This document shows positions 15,903-24,751 of a stretch of DNA of 64,000 nt, piece after piece. The position numbers were made by a program, and so were the translations under genes. Each line of letters begins with the position of its first letter. The first letter of the stretch is position 1. The notes under the pieces are model-generated. The model made no database searches. It was not told the DNA's origin and worked only from the letters and a program-made list of their open reading frames with translations. Source of the DNA: Kitasatospora sp052076145 (GTDB lineage: Bacteria; Actinomycetota; Actinomycetes; Streptomycetales; Streptomycetaceae); the NCBI RefSeq assembly GCF_052076145.1, contig NZ_CP197246.1:4216001-4280000 (forward strand), given 5' to 3'.

Positions 15903-18884
15903 TTGGACGTTCAACTCGACTTCGGATTGTTGGGCCCGCTCTCGGTAGCGGCGGACGGCCGCCGGATTGCCGTAGGCGGGCCGAGGCAGCGCACCATCCT
16001 CGCCCTGCTCCTGCTCGCGCCGGACGCCATCGTCTCGGTCGACGCCATGGTCGAGGCGGTGTGGCAGGGCGATCCGCCGGCGACCGCGCGTACCCAGGTG
16101 GCGATCTGCATCGCCGGGCTGCGCAAGATCTTCCGCGCGGAGGGCTGCGTCGACGAGCTGATCGCCACCGCGCACCCGGGCTACCAGTTCAACGCGGGCG
16201 GCCACCGGATCGACCTGCTGGCCTTCGAGGGGATGGTCGCCGCCGCGGAGCAGGCCGCCGCCCAGGCCCGGACGGCGGAGGCGGGCGAGCTCTACGAGCG
16301 GGCGCTCGGGCTCTGGCGCGGCCCGGTGCTGGAGGGGGTCACCGGCCGTCCGGTCGAGGACGAGGCGGCGCGGCTCGAAGAGGTGCGGCTGGCCTGCTAC
16401 GAGGCGTCCACCGAGCTGCAGCTCGCGCTCGGCCGCCATCTGGACGTGATCGGCTCGCTGAACGCCGTGGTGCGCGAGCACCCGCTGCGTGAGCGGGCCC
16501 GGCACGCCCTGATGCTGGCGCAGTACCGCGCCGGGCGAAGAGCCGAGGCGATGGAGACCTTCCGGGAGGGCCGTCGGCAGTTCATCGACGAGCTGGGCCT
16601 CGAACCGGGCACCCCACTGCTCCAACTGCACGACGCCATCCTGCGCGACGACCCGGCCCTCGACCTGCCCGAGGCGTCCGCCGCCGAGCCCGCCGAGGAG
16701 CCCGCGCCGGCCCCGGCCGCCGAGCAGCGCCCCACCCCCTCCTTCCTGCCGCCGAACGTGCCCGCCTTCACCGGCCGGGGCGCCGAGACCGCGCTGCTCG
16801 ACCAACTCGTCGAGCACGGCCGCTCGGAGGAGCAGCCCCCCGGCATCGGCTTCGTCACCGGCGTCGCCGGGGTCGGCAAGACCGGTCTGGCCGTGCACTG
16901 GGCGCACCGCGTCTCGGGGCACTTCCCGGACGGCCGCCTCTACGTCGACCTCTGCGGCCACGACGAGACGCACGAGCCGACCAGCGCCGCCGACGTGCTC
17001 AGCCGCTTCCTGCGCGCCCTCGGCGTGCCGAGCGAGCAGATCCCGGCCGATCCGGGCGAGCGGACCTCGCTCTACCGCAGTCTGCTCGCCGACCGCCGGG
17101 TGCTGGTGGTGCTCGACAACGCCCGTACGGTGGCGCAGATCCGCCCGCTGCTGCCGAGCAACGGCCAGTGCTGCGTGATCGTCACCAGCCGTGAGCCGAT
17201 GGAGCAGCTGATGCTCCGGTACGGCGCGGTGCGGGTCCAACTCGGCGTGCTGCCACCGGCGGAGGCGATCGAGCTGCTCGGCCGGATCGTGCCCGACGAC
17301 AAGATCGCCGCCGATCCGGTGCAGGCCGAGCGGCTCGCCGAGCTGTGCGACCGGCTGCCGCTGGCGCTGCGGATCGCGGGCGCCCGGCTGGCCTCCAAGG
17401 CGCACTGGTCGGTCAAGCACCTCGTCGCCCGGCTGGCCGACGAGCGCCGGCGGCTGGACGAGCTCAGCCAGGGCGAGTCCCAGGTCCGGGCCGGGTTCGC
17501 GCTCAGCTACCGCTATCTGCCCTCCGATGCGGCCCGGCTCTACCGCCGGCTGGCCCTGCTGGAGGCCCCCGACGTCACGGTCTGGGCCGCCGCCGCCCTG
17601 CTCGACGTGCACCCCTTCGAGGCCGAGCGGCTGTTGGAGCACCTGGTGGACGTCCAACTGCTGGAGGTCGTCGGCAGCGACGGCACCGGCCAGCTGCGCT
17701 TCCGCCAGCAGAACCTGCTGCGGCTCTTCGCCAAGGAGCGGGTGCAGGCGGAGGAGGATCCGGCCGAGCGTGAGGAGAGCCTGGACCGCGCCCTGCGCGC
17801 CTGGCTGACCATCGCCGAGCAGGCGCACCGCCAGGAGTACGGCGGCGACTTCTCGTTGATCCACGGCAGCACCCCGCGTTACCCCGTCGACGAACTCCTG
17901 CTGGAGGAGCTGATCGCCTCCCCGCTGGACTGGTTCGAGGCCGAGCGGCTCTCGCTGATCGCCGCCGTCGACCAGTCCGCCCGGCTCGGCAAGGACGAGC
18001 TGGCGTGGGACCTGGCGGTCTCGGCGACGGTGCTCTTCGAGACCCGGGACTACATGGAGGACTGGCGGTCCTGCTGCGAGAGCGCACTTGCTGCGACTCG
18101 GGCGGCCGGGAATCTCCGGGGCGAGGCGGTGATGCTCGAATCCCTCGGCGCCTCGCGGATCCGCACCCGTCATCTGACGGAGGCCGGTGAGCTGCTGCAG
18201 CTGGCGCTGGCCCGGTTCGACGAAATGGGTGAGGTGCACGGGCGGGCGCTGACGCTGCGCTCACTCGCCGTCATGGACCGGACCTTGGGTGACGTCGAGT
18301 TGGCCGGAGCCCGGTTGAGGGAGGCTGTGGAGACCTTCCGCAAGGTCGGTGATCTGTCCTCGGAGGCGCACGCCCTGGGCTACCTGGCTCAGGGTGAGCT
18401 GGACTCTGGACGGGCCGAGGATGCACTGCGCTTCGGGCTGGAGTCGGTCGAGGTCTCCCGGAGGATCGGGGAGACCCGGGGGATGGCACAGGCGGTGTAC
18501 CGACTCGGGCGGGCCTACCTGATGTCGGACAGCTTCGATCTGGCCGAGGAGTCCCTCCGCGAGGTGGTCAGGATCGTGGCGGCCAAGCGCGATCGCCTGG
18601 GCATGGTCTACGCCCGGCTCGGTCTCGGGGAGACCGAGCTGAGACGTGGTCGTCCCGACTGCGCGGAGACCGAGTTGCTGGCCGCGCTGGACGTGGCGGA
18701 GCAGATTCACAACCCGGTGGCGGAGGGCCGTGTCCATCGGACGCTCGGTCAGGTCAGCCGGGCGCTGGGCCGGACGGAGGAGGCCCGGCAGCGGATGAGC
18801 CGTGCCCGGGAGATCTTCCGGAGTGCCGGGGCGGAGCGGGAGCTGAAGCTGACCGAGGAGGAGCTCGCCACCTTGGCCGGTTGA
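15903..18884 (+). CDS. AfsR-like SARP regulator with NB-ARC and TPR domains
   Basis: A 993-residue regulator, inferred activator of the cluster. It has an N-terminal OmpR-like winged-helix DNA-binding domain (about 5-95, FGLLGPLSV...GGPRQRTILALLLL), a bacterial activator domain (about 100-245, with the MLAQYRAGRRAEAMETF repeat), an NB-ARC ATPase (P-loop GVAGVGKT at 320-327; LVVLDNA Walker B; CCVIVTSRE), and C-terminal TPRs (about 650-990). This is the AfsR layout, in which SARP activity is gated by nucleotide state and sensed signals. The start is TTG, preceded by GGGGGA about five bases upstream; no better in-frame ATG is close. A rare TTG start may keep its level low. Confidence 0.93.
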   Translation: MDVQLDFGLLGPLSVAADGRRIAVGGPRQRTILALLLLAPDAIVSVDAMVEAVWQGDPPATARTQVAICIAGLRKIFRAEGCVDELIATAHPGYQFNAGGHRIDLLAFEGMVAAAEQAAAQARTAEAGELYERALGLWRGPVLEGVTGRPVEDEAARLEEVRLACYEASTELQLALGRHLDVIGSLNAVVREHPLRERARHALMLAQYRAGRRAEAMETFREGRRQFIDELGLEPGTPLLQLHDAILRDDPALDLPEASAAEPAEEPAPAPAAEQRPTPSFLPPNVPAFTGRGAETALLDQLVEHGRSEEQPPGIGFVTGVAGVGKTGLAVHWAHRVSGHFPDGRLYVDLCGHDETHEPTSAADVLSRFLRALGVPSEQIPADPGERTSLYRSLLADRRVLVVLDNARTVAQIRPLLPSNGQCCVIVTSREPMEQLMLRYGAVRVQLGVLPPAEAIELLGRIVPDDKIAADPVQAERLAELCDRLPLALRIAGARLASKAHWSVKHLVARLADERRRLDELSQGESQVRAGFALSYRYLPSDAARLYRRLALLEAPDVTVWAAAALLDVHPFEAERLLEHLVDVQLLEVVGSDGTGQLRFRQQNLLRLFAKERVQAEEDPAEREESLDRALRAWLTIAEQAHRQEYGGDFSLIHGSTPRYPVDELLLEELIASPLDWFEAERLSLIAAVDQSARLGKDELAWDLAVSATVLFETRDYMEDWRSCCESALAATRAAGNLRGEAVMLESLGASRIRTRHLTEAGELLQLALARFDEMGEVHGRALTLRSLAVMDRTLGDVELAGARLREAVETFRKVGDLSSEAHALGYLAQGELDSGRAEDALRFGLESVEVSRRIGETRGMAQAVYRLGRAYLMSDSFDLAEESLREVVRIVAAKRDRLGMVYARLGLGETELRRGRPDCAETELLAALDVAEQIHNPVAEGRVHRTLGQVSRALGRTEEARQRMSRAREIFRSAGAERELKLTEEELATLAG

Positions 18885-18899
18885 CCCTCGGTAGGACCC

Positions 18900-18947
18900 G
18901 AAGCCCCGTGGCGGGCATCCCTTTCCGGATGCCCGCCACGGGGCTTC
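18900..18947. terminator. Hairpin terminator after the SARP regulator
   Basis: A long inverted repeat with a stem of about 21 bp (18900-18920 with 18927-18947) and a CTTTCC loop lies just after the regulator stop. It separates that gene from the sbnB-sbnA operon. Confidence 0.88.
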
Positions 18948-19065
18948 CGCATATCCTCGGGATATTTCGAATTGATAGCCAGGATATGACTTCCTGCTAG
19001 ATCTTCTGCCTAGATTCCAATGGAGCGAACGAAGAAGTCGCAGAACTCGAAGCATGGAGTCGGAT
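18948..19065 (+). promoter_or_regulatory. sbnB promoter region with an ATATCC/GGATAT dyad
   Basis: An A/T-rich stretch between the terminator and sbnB. It contains a perfect inverted repeat, ATATCC-TCG-GGATAT (18951-18965), and another GGATAT near 18983. The composition and position suggest a promoter with a possible operator. No specific regulator can be assigned. Confidence 0.4.
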
Positions 19066-20103
19066 ATGTCCAGAAGTAGTGTCGTCCCGCCGTTCGCCGT
19101 CATTTCCGGCGCCCAGGTCAACGGGGTTCTGGAAGGGCGTCAGAAGGAGGTCGTGGGCATCGTCGAGGCGGCGTACCGCATCCACGGCGCGGGGCAGACG
19201 GTCAACCCGCCGTCGTACTTCCTGAAGTTCCCCGACAAGCCCAGCTCGCGGATCATCGCGCTGCCCGCGTCGATCGGGGGTGACGTCCAGGTCGACGGTC
19301 TGAAGTGGATCTCCAGCTTCCCGGACAACGTCGAGGCCGGCATCCCGCGCGCCTCGGCCGTGCTGATCCTCAACGACCACGAGACCGGCTACCCGATCGC
19401 CTGCCTGGAGAGCTCGATCATCAGCGCGGCCCGCACCGCCGCCTCCGCCGCGCTGGCGGCCGCCAAGCTCTCCGAGGGGCGGGGTGAGCGCCCGCGCCGG
19501 GTCGGCTTCATCGGCACCGGCCTGATCGCCCGCTACCTGCACAGCTACCTGGCCGGCACCGGTTGGAGCTTCGACACGGCCGGGGTGTACGACCTCTCGG
19601 CCGAGTACGCGGCGGGCTTCGCAGGCTATCTGGAGCAGGCCGAGGGCACCGGCGAGGTCACCGTCCACGACAGCGCCGAATCCCTGATCCGGTCCAGTGA
19701 CCTGGTGGTCTTCGCGACCATCGCGGGCGCACCGCACGTCCACGACCCGGAGCTGTTCTCGCACAACCCGCTGGTGCTGCACGTCTCGCTGCGCGACCTC
19801 TCGCCCGAGGTGATCCTCGCGGCGACCAACATCACCGACGACGTCGAGCACTGCCTGAAGGCCGACACCTCGCTGCACCTGACCGAGCAGCGGCTCGGCC
19901 ACCGCGGGTTCGTCGATGGCACCCTCTACGACGTGCTGGCCGGCACGGTCGCCGTCCCCGCCGACCGCCCGGTGATCTTCTCGCCGTTCGGCCTCGGCGT
20001 GCTCGACCTGGCCGTCGGCAAGCACGTCCTCGACTCCGTCCGCGAGAGCGGCGAGCTGGCCGTCGTCGAGGACTTCTTCCACGAGCTCCGCCGCCACGGC
20101 TGA
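19066..20103 (+). CDS. sbnB: SbnB-like dehydrogenase, 2,3-diaminopropionate biosynthesis
   Basis: A 345-residue member of the ornithine cyclodeaminase/mu-crystallin family. It matches SbnB, the NAD-dependent enzyme that oxidatively cleaves N-(2-amino-2-carboxyethyl)-glutamate to L-2,3-diaminopropionate and 2-oxoglutarate. The Rossmann motif GFIGTGLIA is at 147-155. Conserved substrate-side segments include NPPSYFLKFP and ALPASIGGD. I chose ATG 19066 because GGAG lies six bases upstream; an in-frame ATG at 19054 has a weaker site. The sbnA-like gene follows 59 bases later, so the pair forms the Dap supply operon of the cluster. Confidence 0.93.
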   Translation: MSRSSVVPPFAVISGAQVNGVLEGRQKEVVGIVEAAYRIHGAGQTVNPPSYFLKFPDKPSSRIIALPASIGGDVQVDGLKWISSFPDNVEAGIPRASAVLILNDHETGYPIACLESSIISAARTAASAALAAAKLSEGRGERPRRVGFIGTGLIARYLHSYLAGTGWSFDTAGVYDLSAEYAAGFAGYLEQAEGTGEVTVHDSAESLIRSSDLVVFATIAGAPHVHDPELFSHNPLVLHVSLRDLSPEVILAATNITDDVEHCLKADTSLHLTEQRLGHRGFVDGTLYDVLAGTVAVPADRPVIFSPFGLGVLDLAVGKHVLDSVRESGELAVVEDFFHELRRHG

Positions 20104-20162
20104 GCCGTAGCCACCCACACCCCACCCTCAGCGTCCGACCCTGTCCGAACCCGGGAGGCACC

Positions 20163-21155
20163 ATGCCGATCATCTCGGCTCCGCACGATTTCAACGAGCA
20201 CGACCTCTTCGTCGACCTGAGGTCGAGTCTCGGCATTCCGCTCTATCTGAAGTGCGAAGGCATGAACTTCGCCGGTTCGATCAAGCAGAAGGCCGCCGTC
20301 GGAATGATCGAGGCGGCCGAGCGGGCGGGCAGGCTACGGCCGGATTCCATACTCGTGGAATCATCCTCCGGGAATCTCGGGGTGGCGCTCAGCCTGATGG
20401 CCGCCAGCAAGGGATACGGATTCCTCTGCGTCACCGATTCCCGCTGCAATCTGAACACCAGAAGAATGATGGAAGTCTTCGGTGCGAGAGTGCACACCAT
20501 CACCGAGGCTGACCCGGTCTCCGGCCTGCTCGGCGCCCGGCTGGCGTACGTCCGCCGGCTGCTGGAGAGCGACGAGCGGTACGTCTGGCTGAACCAGTAC
20601 CAGAACCCCGACAACTGGGGCGCCCACTACCGCTGGACGGCGCCCGCCATCGCCCAGCAGTTCCCGGATCTGGACGTGCTCTTCGTCGGGGCGGGCACCA
20701 CCGGCACGCTGATGGGCTGCGCCCGCTGGTTCAAGGAGCACCGGCCCGAGGTGCGGATCGTCGCCGTCGACAGTGTCGGCTCGGTCAGCTTCGGGCAGCC
20801 CGCCTCGCCGCGCTGGATCCCCGGCCTCGGGTCGGGGGTGCGGCCCGCGATGCTGGACGAGAGCTACGTGGACGAGGTGCGGATGGTCGAGGAGATCGAC
20901 ACCGTCCGGATGTGCCACCGCCTCGCGGCCCGGGGTTTCCTGTTCGGCGGTTCCACCGGTACGGCTGTCGCGGGGGCAGCCGCATGGCTGGCCGAACACG
21001 ACCCGGCCGGGAGGCTCACCGCCGCGACCATCGGGCCGGATCTGGGTGAGCGCTATCTCGACACCGTCTATCAGACCAACTGGGTCCAGGACATCTACGG
21101 CAGCGCGGCGCTGAGCGAGCTGGAACGCTCGTCGGCCGTCCCCGCGCTGACCTGA
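20163..21155 (+). CDS. sbnA: SbnA-like PLP synthase, 2,3-diaminopropionate biosynthesis
   Basis: A 330-residue cysteine-synthase-fold PLP enzyme matching SbnA, which joins O-phospho-L-serine and L-glutamate to give N-(2-amino-2-carboxyethyl)-glutamate. The PLP lysine is K41 in the GSIK motif. The SSSGNLG loop and GAGTTGTLMG phosphate-binding loop are present. AACCCGGGAGG precedes the ATG. The need for phosphoserine links this gene to the nearby shortened serA paralogue. The cluster therefore makes Dap, although neither A domain in the NRPS has an obvious Dap code. Confidence 0.94.
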   Translation: MPIISAPHDFNEHDLFVDLRSSLGIPLYLKCEGMNFAGSIKQKAAVGMIEAAERAGRLRPDSILVESSSGNLGVALSLMAASKGYGFLCVTDSRCNLNTRRMMEVFGARVHTITEADPVSGLLGARLAYVRRLLESDERYVWLNQYQNPDNWGAHYRWTAPAIAQQFPDLDVLFVGAGTTGTLMGCARWFKEHRPEVRIVAVDSVGSVSFGQPASPRWIPGLGSGVRPAMLDESYVDEVRMVEEIDTVRMCHRLAARGFLFGGSTGTAVAGAAAWLAEHDPAGRLTAATIGPDLGERYLDTVYQTNWVQDIYGSAALSELERSSAVPALT

Positions 21156-21302
21156 TATCACTCGCTGACCTGCGGTTATCCGTCCGAGTACAGGTGCGTT
21201 ATCGGTCCTCGCCGAAGGCCATAACAGATCGATAAGAGATCGAAGTCGCGCCTTCCTACTGTCTTCCACGTCAGCAGGAAACACCGGACACTCCGACAGG
21301 AA

Positions 21303-21497
21303 ATGGTCGAAATGCGCCTCATCGGTACCAAGTTCGCGAAGCAGCTCGTCGTCGTTGCCCTCGGCACCGCAGCGGTCCTCGGAGCCTTCGTCGCCACCGA
21401 GACGGCGCACACCGCCACCAGCCACACCGTCGTCGCGGACGCCGCGCCGGCCCCGGTCGTCCCGCCGGTCGCCCCGGCCAGCCAGGACTGGGAGTAG
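21303..21497 (+). CDS. Small membrane or secreted peptide, unknown
   Basis: A 64-residue product (61 if the ATG at 21312 is used). It has a basic N-terminus, one hydrophobic segment (about 14-32), then a Thr/Ala stretch and a Pro-rich tail (APAPVVPPVAP) ending in DWE. The first part could be an uncleaved signal or single membrane anchor; a possible cleavage follows VADA. GACAGG lies close upstream, so the exact start is uncertain. It sits between sbnA and the convergent serA-like gene, with a hairpin after its stop. I do not recognise the family. Confidence 0.55.
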   Translation: MVEMRLIGTKFAKQLVVVALGTAAVLGAFVATETAHTATSHTVVADAAPAPVVPPVAPASQDWE

Positions 21498-21514
21498 AAC
21501 CTCCGCTTCACGCC

Positions 21515-21552
21515 CGAAGGCCCGCCGCGACATCCGTCGCTGCGGGCCTTCG
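21515..21552. terminator. Bidirectional hairpin terminator
   Basis: An 11-bp perfect stem (21515-21525 with 21542-21552) lies between the small peptide gene and the convergent serA-like gene, placed to end transcription of both. Confidence 0.75.
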
Positions 21553-21569
21553 TCGTTCCATCACTCTGC

Positions 21570-22562
21570 TCAGGCGGCCAGCTCCGCCCGAAGCGGTCGG
21601 TTCACCGCCTCCGGCACGTCCTCGCCGGCCAGCACCCGCCGGACCGACTCCGCGACCGACACGCCCGCCTTCTCCTGCGCCTCGACGCTGCCCGCGCCCA
21701 GATGCGGCGTCACCACCACACCGGGCAGCCCGAAGAGCGGCGAATCCGTGCACGGTTCGGTCTCGAAGACGTCCAGCCCGGCGCCGGCCACCCGGCCGTC
21801 CCGCAGGGCGTCGGCCAGCGCGGCCTCGTCCACGATGCCGCCCCGGGCCGCGTTGACGATCCGCAGGCCCGGCTTGGCCTTGGCCAATGCCTCGGCGCCG
21901 ATCAGGCCGATCGTCTCGGGGGTCTTCGGCAGGTGCACGGTGACGAAGTCGGCCGCGCCGAGCAGCTCGTCCAGCGGGACGACCCGCACGCCCAGCTCGG
22001 CGGCCCGCTCCGGTGTCACGTACGGGTCGAAGGCGAGCACCTCCATGTCGAAGGCCGCCATCCGGCGCGCCACCAGTGAGCCGATCCGGCCCAGCCCGAC
22101 CACGCCGAGCACCTTGCCGGAGAGTTCGACGCCGGTGAACCGGCTGCGCTGCCAGGAGCCGCTCTTCAGCGAGGCGTCGGCCTGCGGGATGTTCCGGGCG
22201 ACGGAGAGCAGCAGCCCGATCGCCAGCTCGGCCGCGCTCACGATGTTGGAGGTCGGCGCGTTCACCACCAGCACCCCGGCGGCGGTCGCGGCGGGGACGT
22301 CCACGTTGTCGAGGCCGACCCCGGCCCGTGCGATCACCTTCAGCCGCGGCGCGGCGGCGATCGCCTCCGCGTCCATCCGGGTCGCGCTGCGCACCAGCAC
22401 GGCGTCGGCCTCGGCCAGCGCGGCGAGCAGGGCCGTCCGGTCGGCGCCGTCGCAGTGGTGGATGTCGACGTCCGGGCCGAGCACGGCGACGGTCGCGGGG
22501 GAGAGCTCCTCGGCGAGGAGGACGACGGGGCGGCGCGCCGGTGCGAGCGGGCGGATGTTCAT
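21570..22562 (-). CDS. Phosphoglycerate dehydrogenase-like protein lacking the regulatory domain
   Basis: A 330-residue D-isomer 2-hydroxyacid dehydrogenase very close to the catalytic part of actinobacterial SerA. The NAD site is VVGLGRIGS (G156, G158, G161). The catalytic trio is R240 (NAARGG), E269 (VFETEP) and H287 (VTPHLGA). Housekeeping actinobacterial SerA is about 530 residues, with an intervening domain and an ACT domain that senses serine; this copy ends directly after the catalytic domain. Loss of that part should remove serine feedback. Next to sbnA, which consumes O-phosphoserine, it is best explained as a dedicated precursor enzyme. I chose the ATG at 22562, after GAGGAG; an upstream frame extension looks non-coding. 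Confidence 0.9.
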   Translation of the reverse strand: MNIRPLAPARRPVVLLAEELSPATVAVLGPDVDIHHCDGADRTALLAALAEADAVLVRSATRMDAEAIAAAPRLKVIARAGVGLDNVDVPAATAAGVLVVNAPTSNIVSAAELAIGLLLSVARNIPQADASLKSGSWQRSRFTGVELSGKVLGVVGLGRIGSLVARRMAAFDMEVLAFDPYVTPERAAELGVRVVPLDELLGAADFVTVHLPKTPETIGLIGAEALAKAKPGLRIVNAARGGIVDEAALADALRDGRVAGAGLDVFETEPCTDSPLFGLPGVVVTPHLGAGSVEAQEKAGVSVAESVRRVLAGEDVPEAVNRPLRAELAA

Positions 22563-22616
22563 ACTTCTGGCTCCTCTGGGCTCGGTTGACGGAGGGTTGG
22601 TGAGGGGCATGTGTGA

Positions 22617-23348
22617 TCAGCCCGCCGGGAGGACGGCGACACTGCCGCCGTCGCTGCGCACCTTGACCTTGTGCGAGGAGCCCGGGTCCGTCCGCACCTG
22701 CACCTTCTGGCTGCCGCCGTCGGTGGTCGCGTCCACCGCGTAGGCGGCGTCCGGGAGCTGGGCCGTGACGCTGCCGCCGGCCGAGTCGATGTCCACCATG
22801 TCCGGGGCGGCGGCGAACTTCGCCGTGACGGTGCCGCCGTCGGCGTGTGCGGTGAGGCGCTTGGAGGTCACCTCGGCGACCCGCACCGCGCCGCCGTCGG
22901 CGGTCAGGTCGAGCGCGCCGGACAGGCCGGTCACGGTGACGTCGCCGCCGGTGTTGCGGATCTTCACCTCGACGCTCTTCGGCACCTCGACGCGGTAGCT
23001 CACCTGGCAGACCCGGTGGCCGATGCCGTGGCCGCACTCGGAGGCCTCCAGCGAGAGCGCGCCGCCGCTCGTGGTGTGACCCACCGTCGGCTTGTCGCCG
23101 TCGTAGCGGACTGTCTCGGTGACCTGGACGGTGTCCTGAGTGCCCGCCACCACCTCGACCGTCCCGCCGGGGCTCCTGACCTGAAGCGTCGTGATCCGGT
23201 CGGCGACCTGGTAGGAATGGGTCTCTGCGGTGACCTTGCCGCCGCAACCCGTGAGCACTGCACCCAGCGCGACGGTGACGGCAAGGGGGGCGACCATGGC
23301 CGGGTACCGGGTCACGGTCCTCGGGTTGGCCTGACGGGACGACTGCAC
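22617..23348 (-). CDS. DUF4097-like lipoprotein
   Basis: A 243-residue lipoprotein. A hydrophobic signal (about 18-33) ends in a lipobox LTGC, so the mature N-terminus is Cys and the protein is probably anchored outside the membrane. The rest is a run of short beta-strand repeats with GG turns (TGGDV, DGGAV, DGGTV, AGGSV, DGGSQ, DGGSV), typical of DUF4097/DUF2807 right-handed beta-helix proteins. The start is GTG. It lies 54 bases upstream of the serA-like start on the same strand, so the two may be co-transcribed. Function is unknown. Confidence 0.8.
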   Translation of the reverse strand: MQSSRQANPRTVTRYPAMVAPLAVTVALGAVLTGCGGKVTAETHSYQVADRITTLQVRSPGGTVEVVAGTQDTVQVTETVRYDGDKPTVGHTTSGGALSLEASECGHGIGHRVCQVSYRVEVPKSVEVKIRNTGGDVTVTGLSGALDLTADGGAVRVAEVTSKRLTAHADGGTVTAKFAAAPDMVDIDSAGGSVTAQLPDAAYAVDATTDGGSQKVQVRTDPGSSHKVKVRSDGGSVAVLPAG

Positions 23349-23566
23349 GGCTTCATCCTTCGCTCGTGGCGGTGGGACTCATCGGGCCCCAGCCTCCTCG
23401 GCGGCGTCATACCGTTCCCATACTCCGACCATCGCCCCGGACCGATGTGATCCATTGCCTACGGGGACTTCGTCAGGTGGCACTACCCTAAAGACCCGGT
23501 ATGGGGGAAACATAGAACTTCCAGGCAGAGTCGGACTCACATACCCATCCCCCGAAGGAGGCAGCG

Positions 23567-24670
23567 ATGGCCAGCAACCTCGGGCCGCGCCCTGCCGACG
23601 AGCCGGACGAGCTCGCTCTGCCCGCCCGTGGTGTCCCCGCAGACCAGGGCGGCGCCCCGCGCAACCACGAGGAGCTGCTCCGCCGTCGGAGAGCTGCTCT
23701 CCGGCACGACCCGGCCGCCTCCGGCGCGGCCGAACTCTCCCAACAGGTGCTCGGCTGGGCCCAGGCCCTCGACGTGGGCGAGCGCACGCTGCGTGACGCG
23801 GCGCGCGGCGTCCTGCCCGAGGACGGCCGGGCCGACAACCGGGCCGACAACCTGGCAGACGGCCGGGCCGGGTCCAGGCAGGCGCTGGGCCGGGCCGCCG
23901 CACTGCTCGGCGCAGCCGAGGCCGCCGCAGCACTGGCCGCCCGCAGCGCGCACACGCTCACCGCCGAGTCGGCGGTGACGTCGACGGTGGTCTCCGCCCT
24001 GGTGCCCGCCCTGGTCGCGGAGTTGACGGCCGAACTGGGCCGTCCGGTCTCCGACCCCGACGTCGGCCCGGACCTCGGCCCCGACCCGGAGGCCGAGCGC
24101 CGCCGGGGTGCCGTCGTCGCCCAATTCCCCTGGCTGGTCCACGGGTTCGCGCTGGAGACGGTGGACGAGGGCGGGCTGGCCGAGGCCGTCCGGCTCGGCG
24201 CGCCGCTGGCCGAGCTGGACGCCGACCGGCTGGGCAGCCTCTCCCGGGGCGGTTGCAGCCCCGTACAGGCCCTGCCGAAGGTGGTCAGCAGCCCGGCACT
24301 CGGCCGGGCGAGCGCCGGGGCGCAGAGCCTGGCCAAGGCCGTGCTCTCCGCCGGTGACGAACTGCACCGCCGGATGGCCGAGGTGCCCGAGGTGCCGCAG
24401 AGCACCCCGGCGGACCGTCGGCTCGCGGCCGCCTACGAGACGCTGTACGCGGCGGCGGCCTGCCTGGCGCTGTGGACGGCCCGGACGGCGCCCGTCCAGG
24501 GCGACGAGCTCTGGCTGCAGGCGGCCCTGCGCGGCCTGCTCGGGCGGCTGCACCGGCTGCTCGACGAGCAGTGCCCCGACGTCGACGAGCACGCCGTCGA
24601 GGAGACGCTCGCCGACCGCGTCGTCGCGCTGGCCGGGGCGGGCGGCCCGCTCACCCCGTTCGTCTGCTGA
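23567..24670 (+). CDS. Conserved hypothetical protein, 367 residues
   Basis: The ATG follows a strong ribosome site (GAAGGAGG), so the gene is clearly translated. The protein is Ala/Leu-rich and mainly helical, with no signal peptide or membrane helix. It has an Arg-rich patch (RNHEELLRRRRAALRHD), a spacer with RADN repeats (about 90-105), a central segment around PWLVHGFALETVDEGG, and a helical C-terminal third ending in PLTPFVC. Two Cys-containing spots (RGGCSP and EQCPDVDEH) are present. I cannot name the family with confidence. Its position between Dap-supply genes and a SARP regulator makes a role in the cluster possible. Confidence 0.75.
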   Translation: MASNLGPRPADEPDELALPARGVPADQGGAPRNHEELLRRRRAALRHDPAASGAAELSQQVLGWAQALDVGERTLRDAARGVLPEDGRADNRADNLADGRAGSRQALGRAAALLGAAEAAAALAARSAHTLTAESAVTSTVVSALVPALVAELTAELGRPVSDPDVGPDLGPDPEAERRRGAVVAQFPWLVHGFALETVDEGGLAEAVRLGAPLAELDADRLGSLSRGGCSPVQALPKVVSSPALGRASAGAQSLAKAVLSAGDELHRRMAEVPEVPQSTPADRRLAAAYETLYAAAACLALWTARTAPVQGDELWLQAALRGLLGRLHRLLDEQCPDVDEHAVEETLADRVVALAGAGGPLTPFVC

Positions 24671-24686
24671 CCGTCGTCCTCGTGCG

Positions 24687-24736
24687 CCGAGGGGCGCGGG
24701 GCTCCGCTGAATCCAGCGGAGCCCCGCGCCCCTCGG
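24687..24736. terminator. Bidirectional hairpin terminator
   Basis: A perfect 23-bp stem (24687-24709 with 24714-24736) and a four-base loop lie between the convergent stops of the 367-residue protein gene and the SARP regulator. Confidence 0.88.
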
Positions 24737-24751
24737 TATTTCTCCGTGCCG

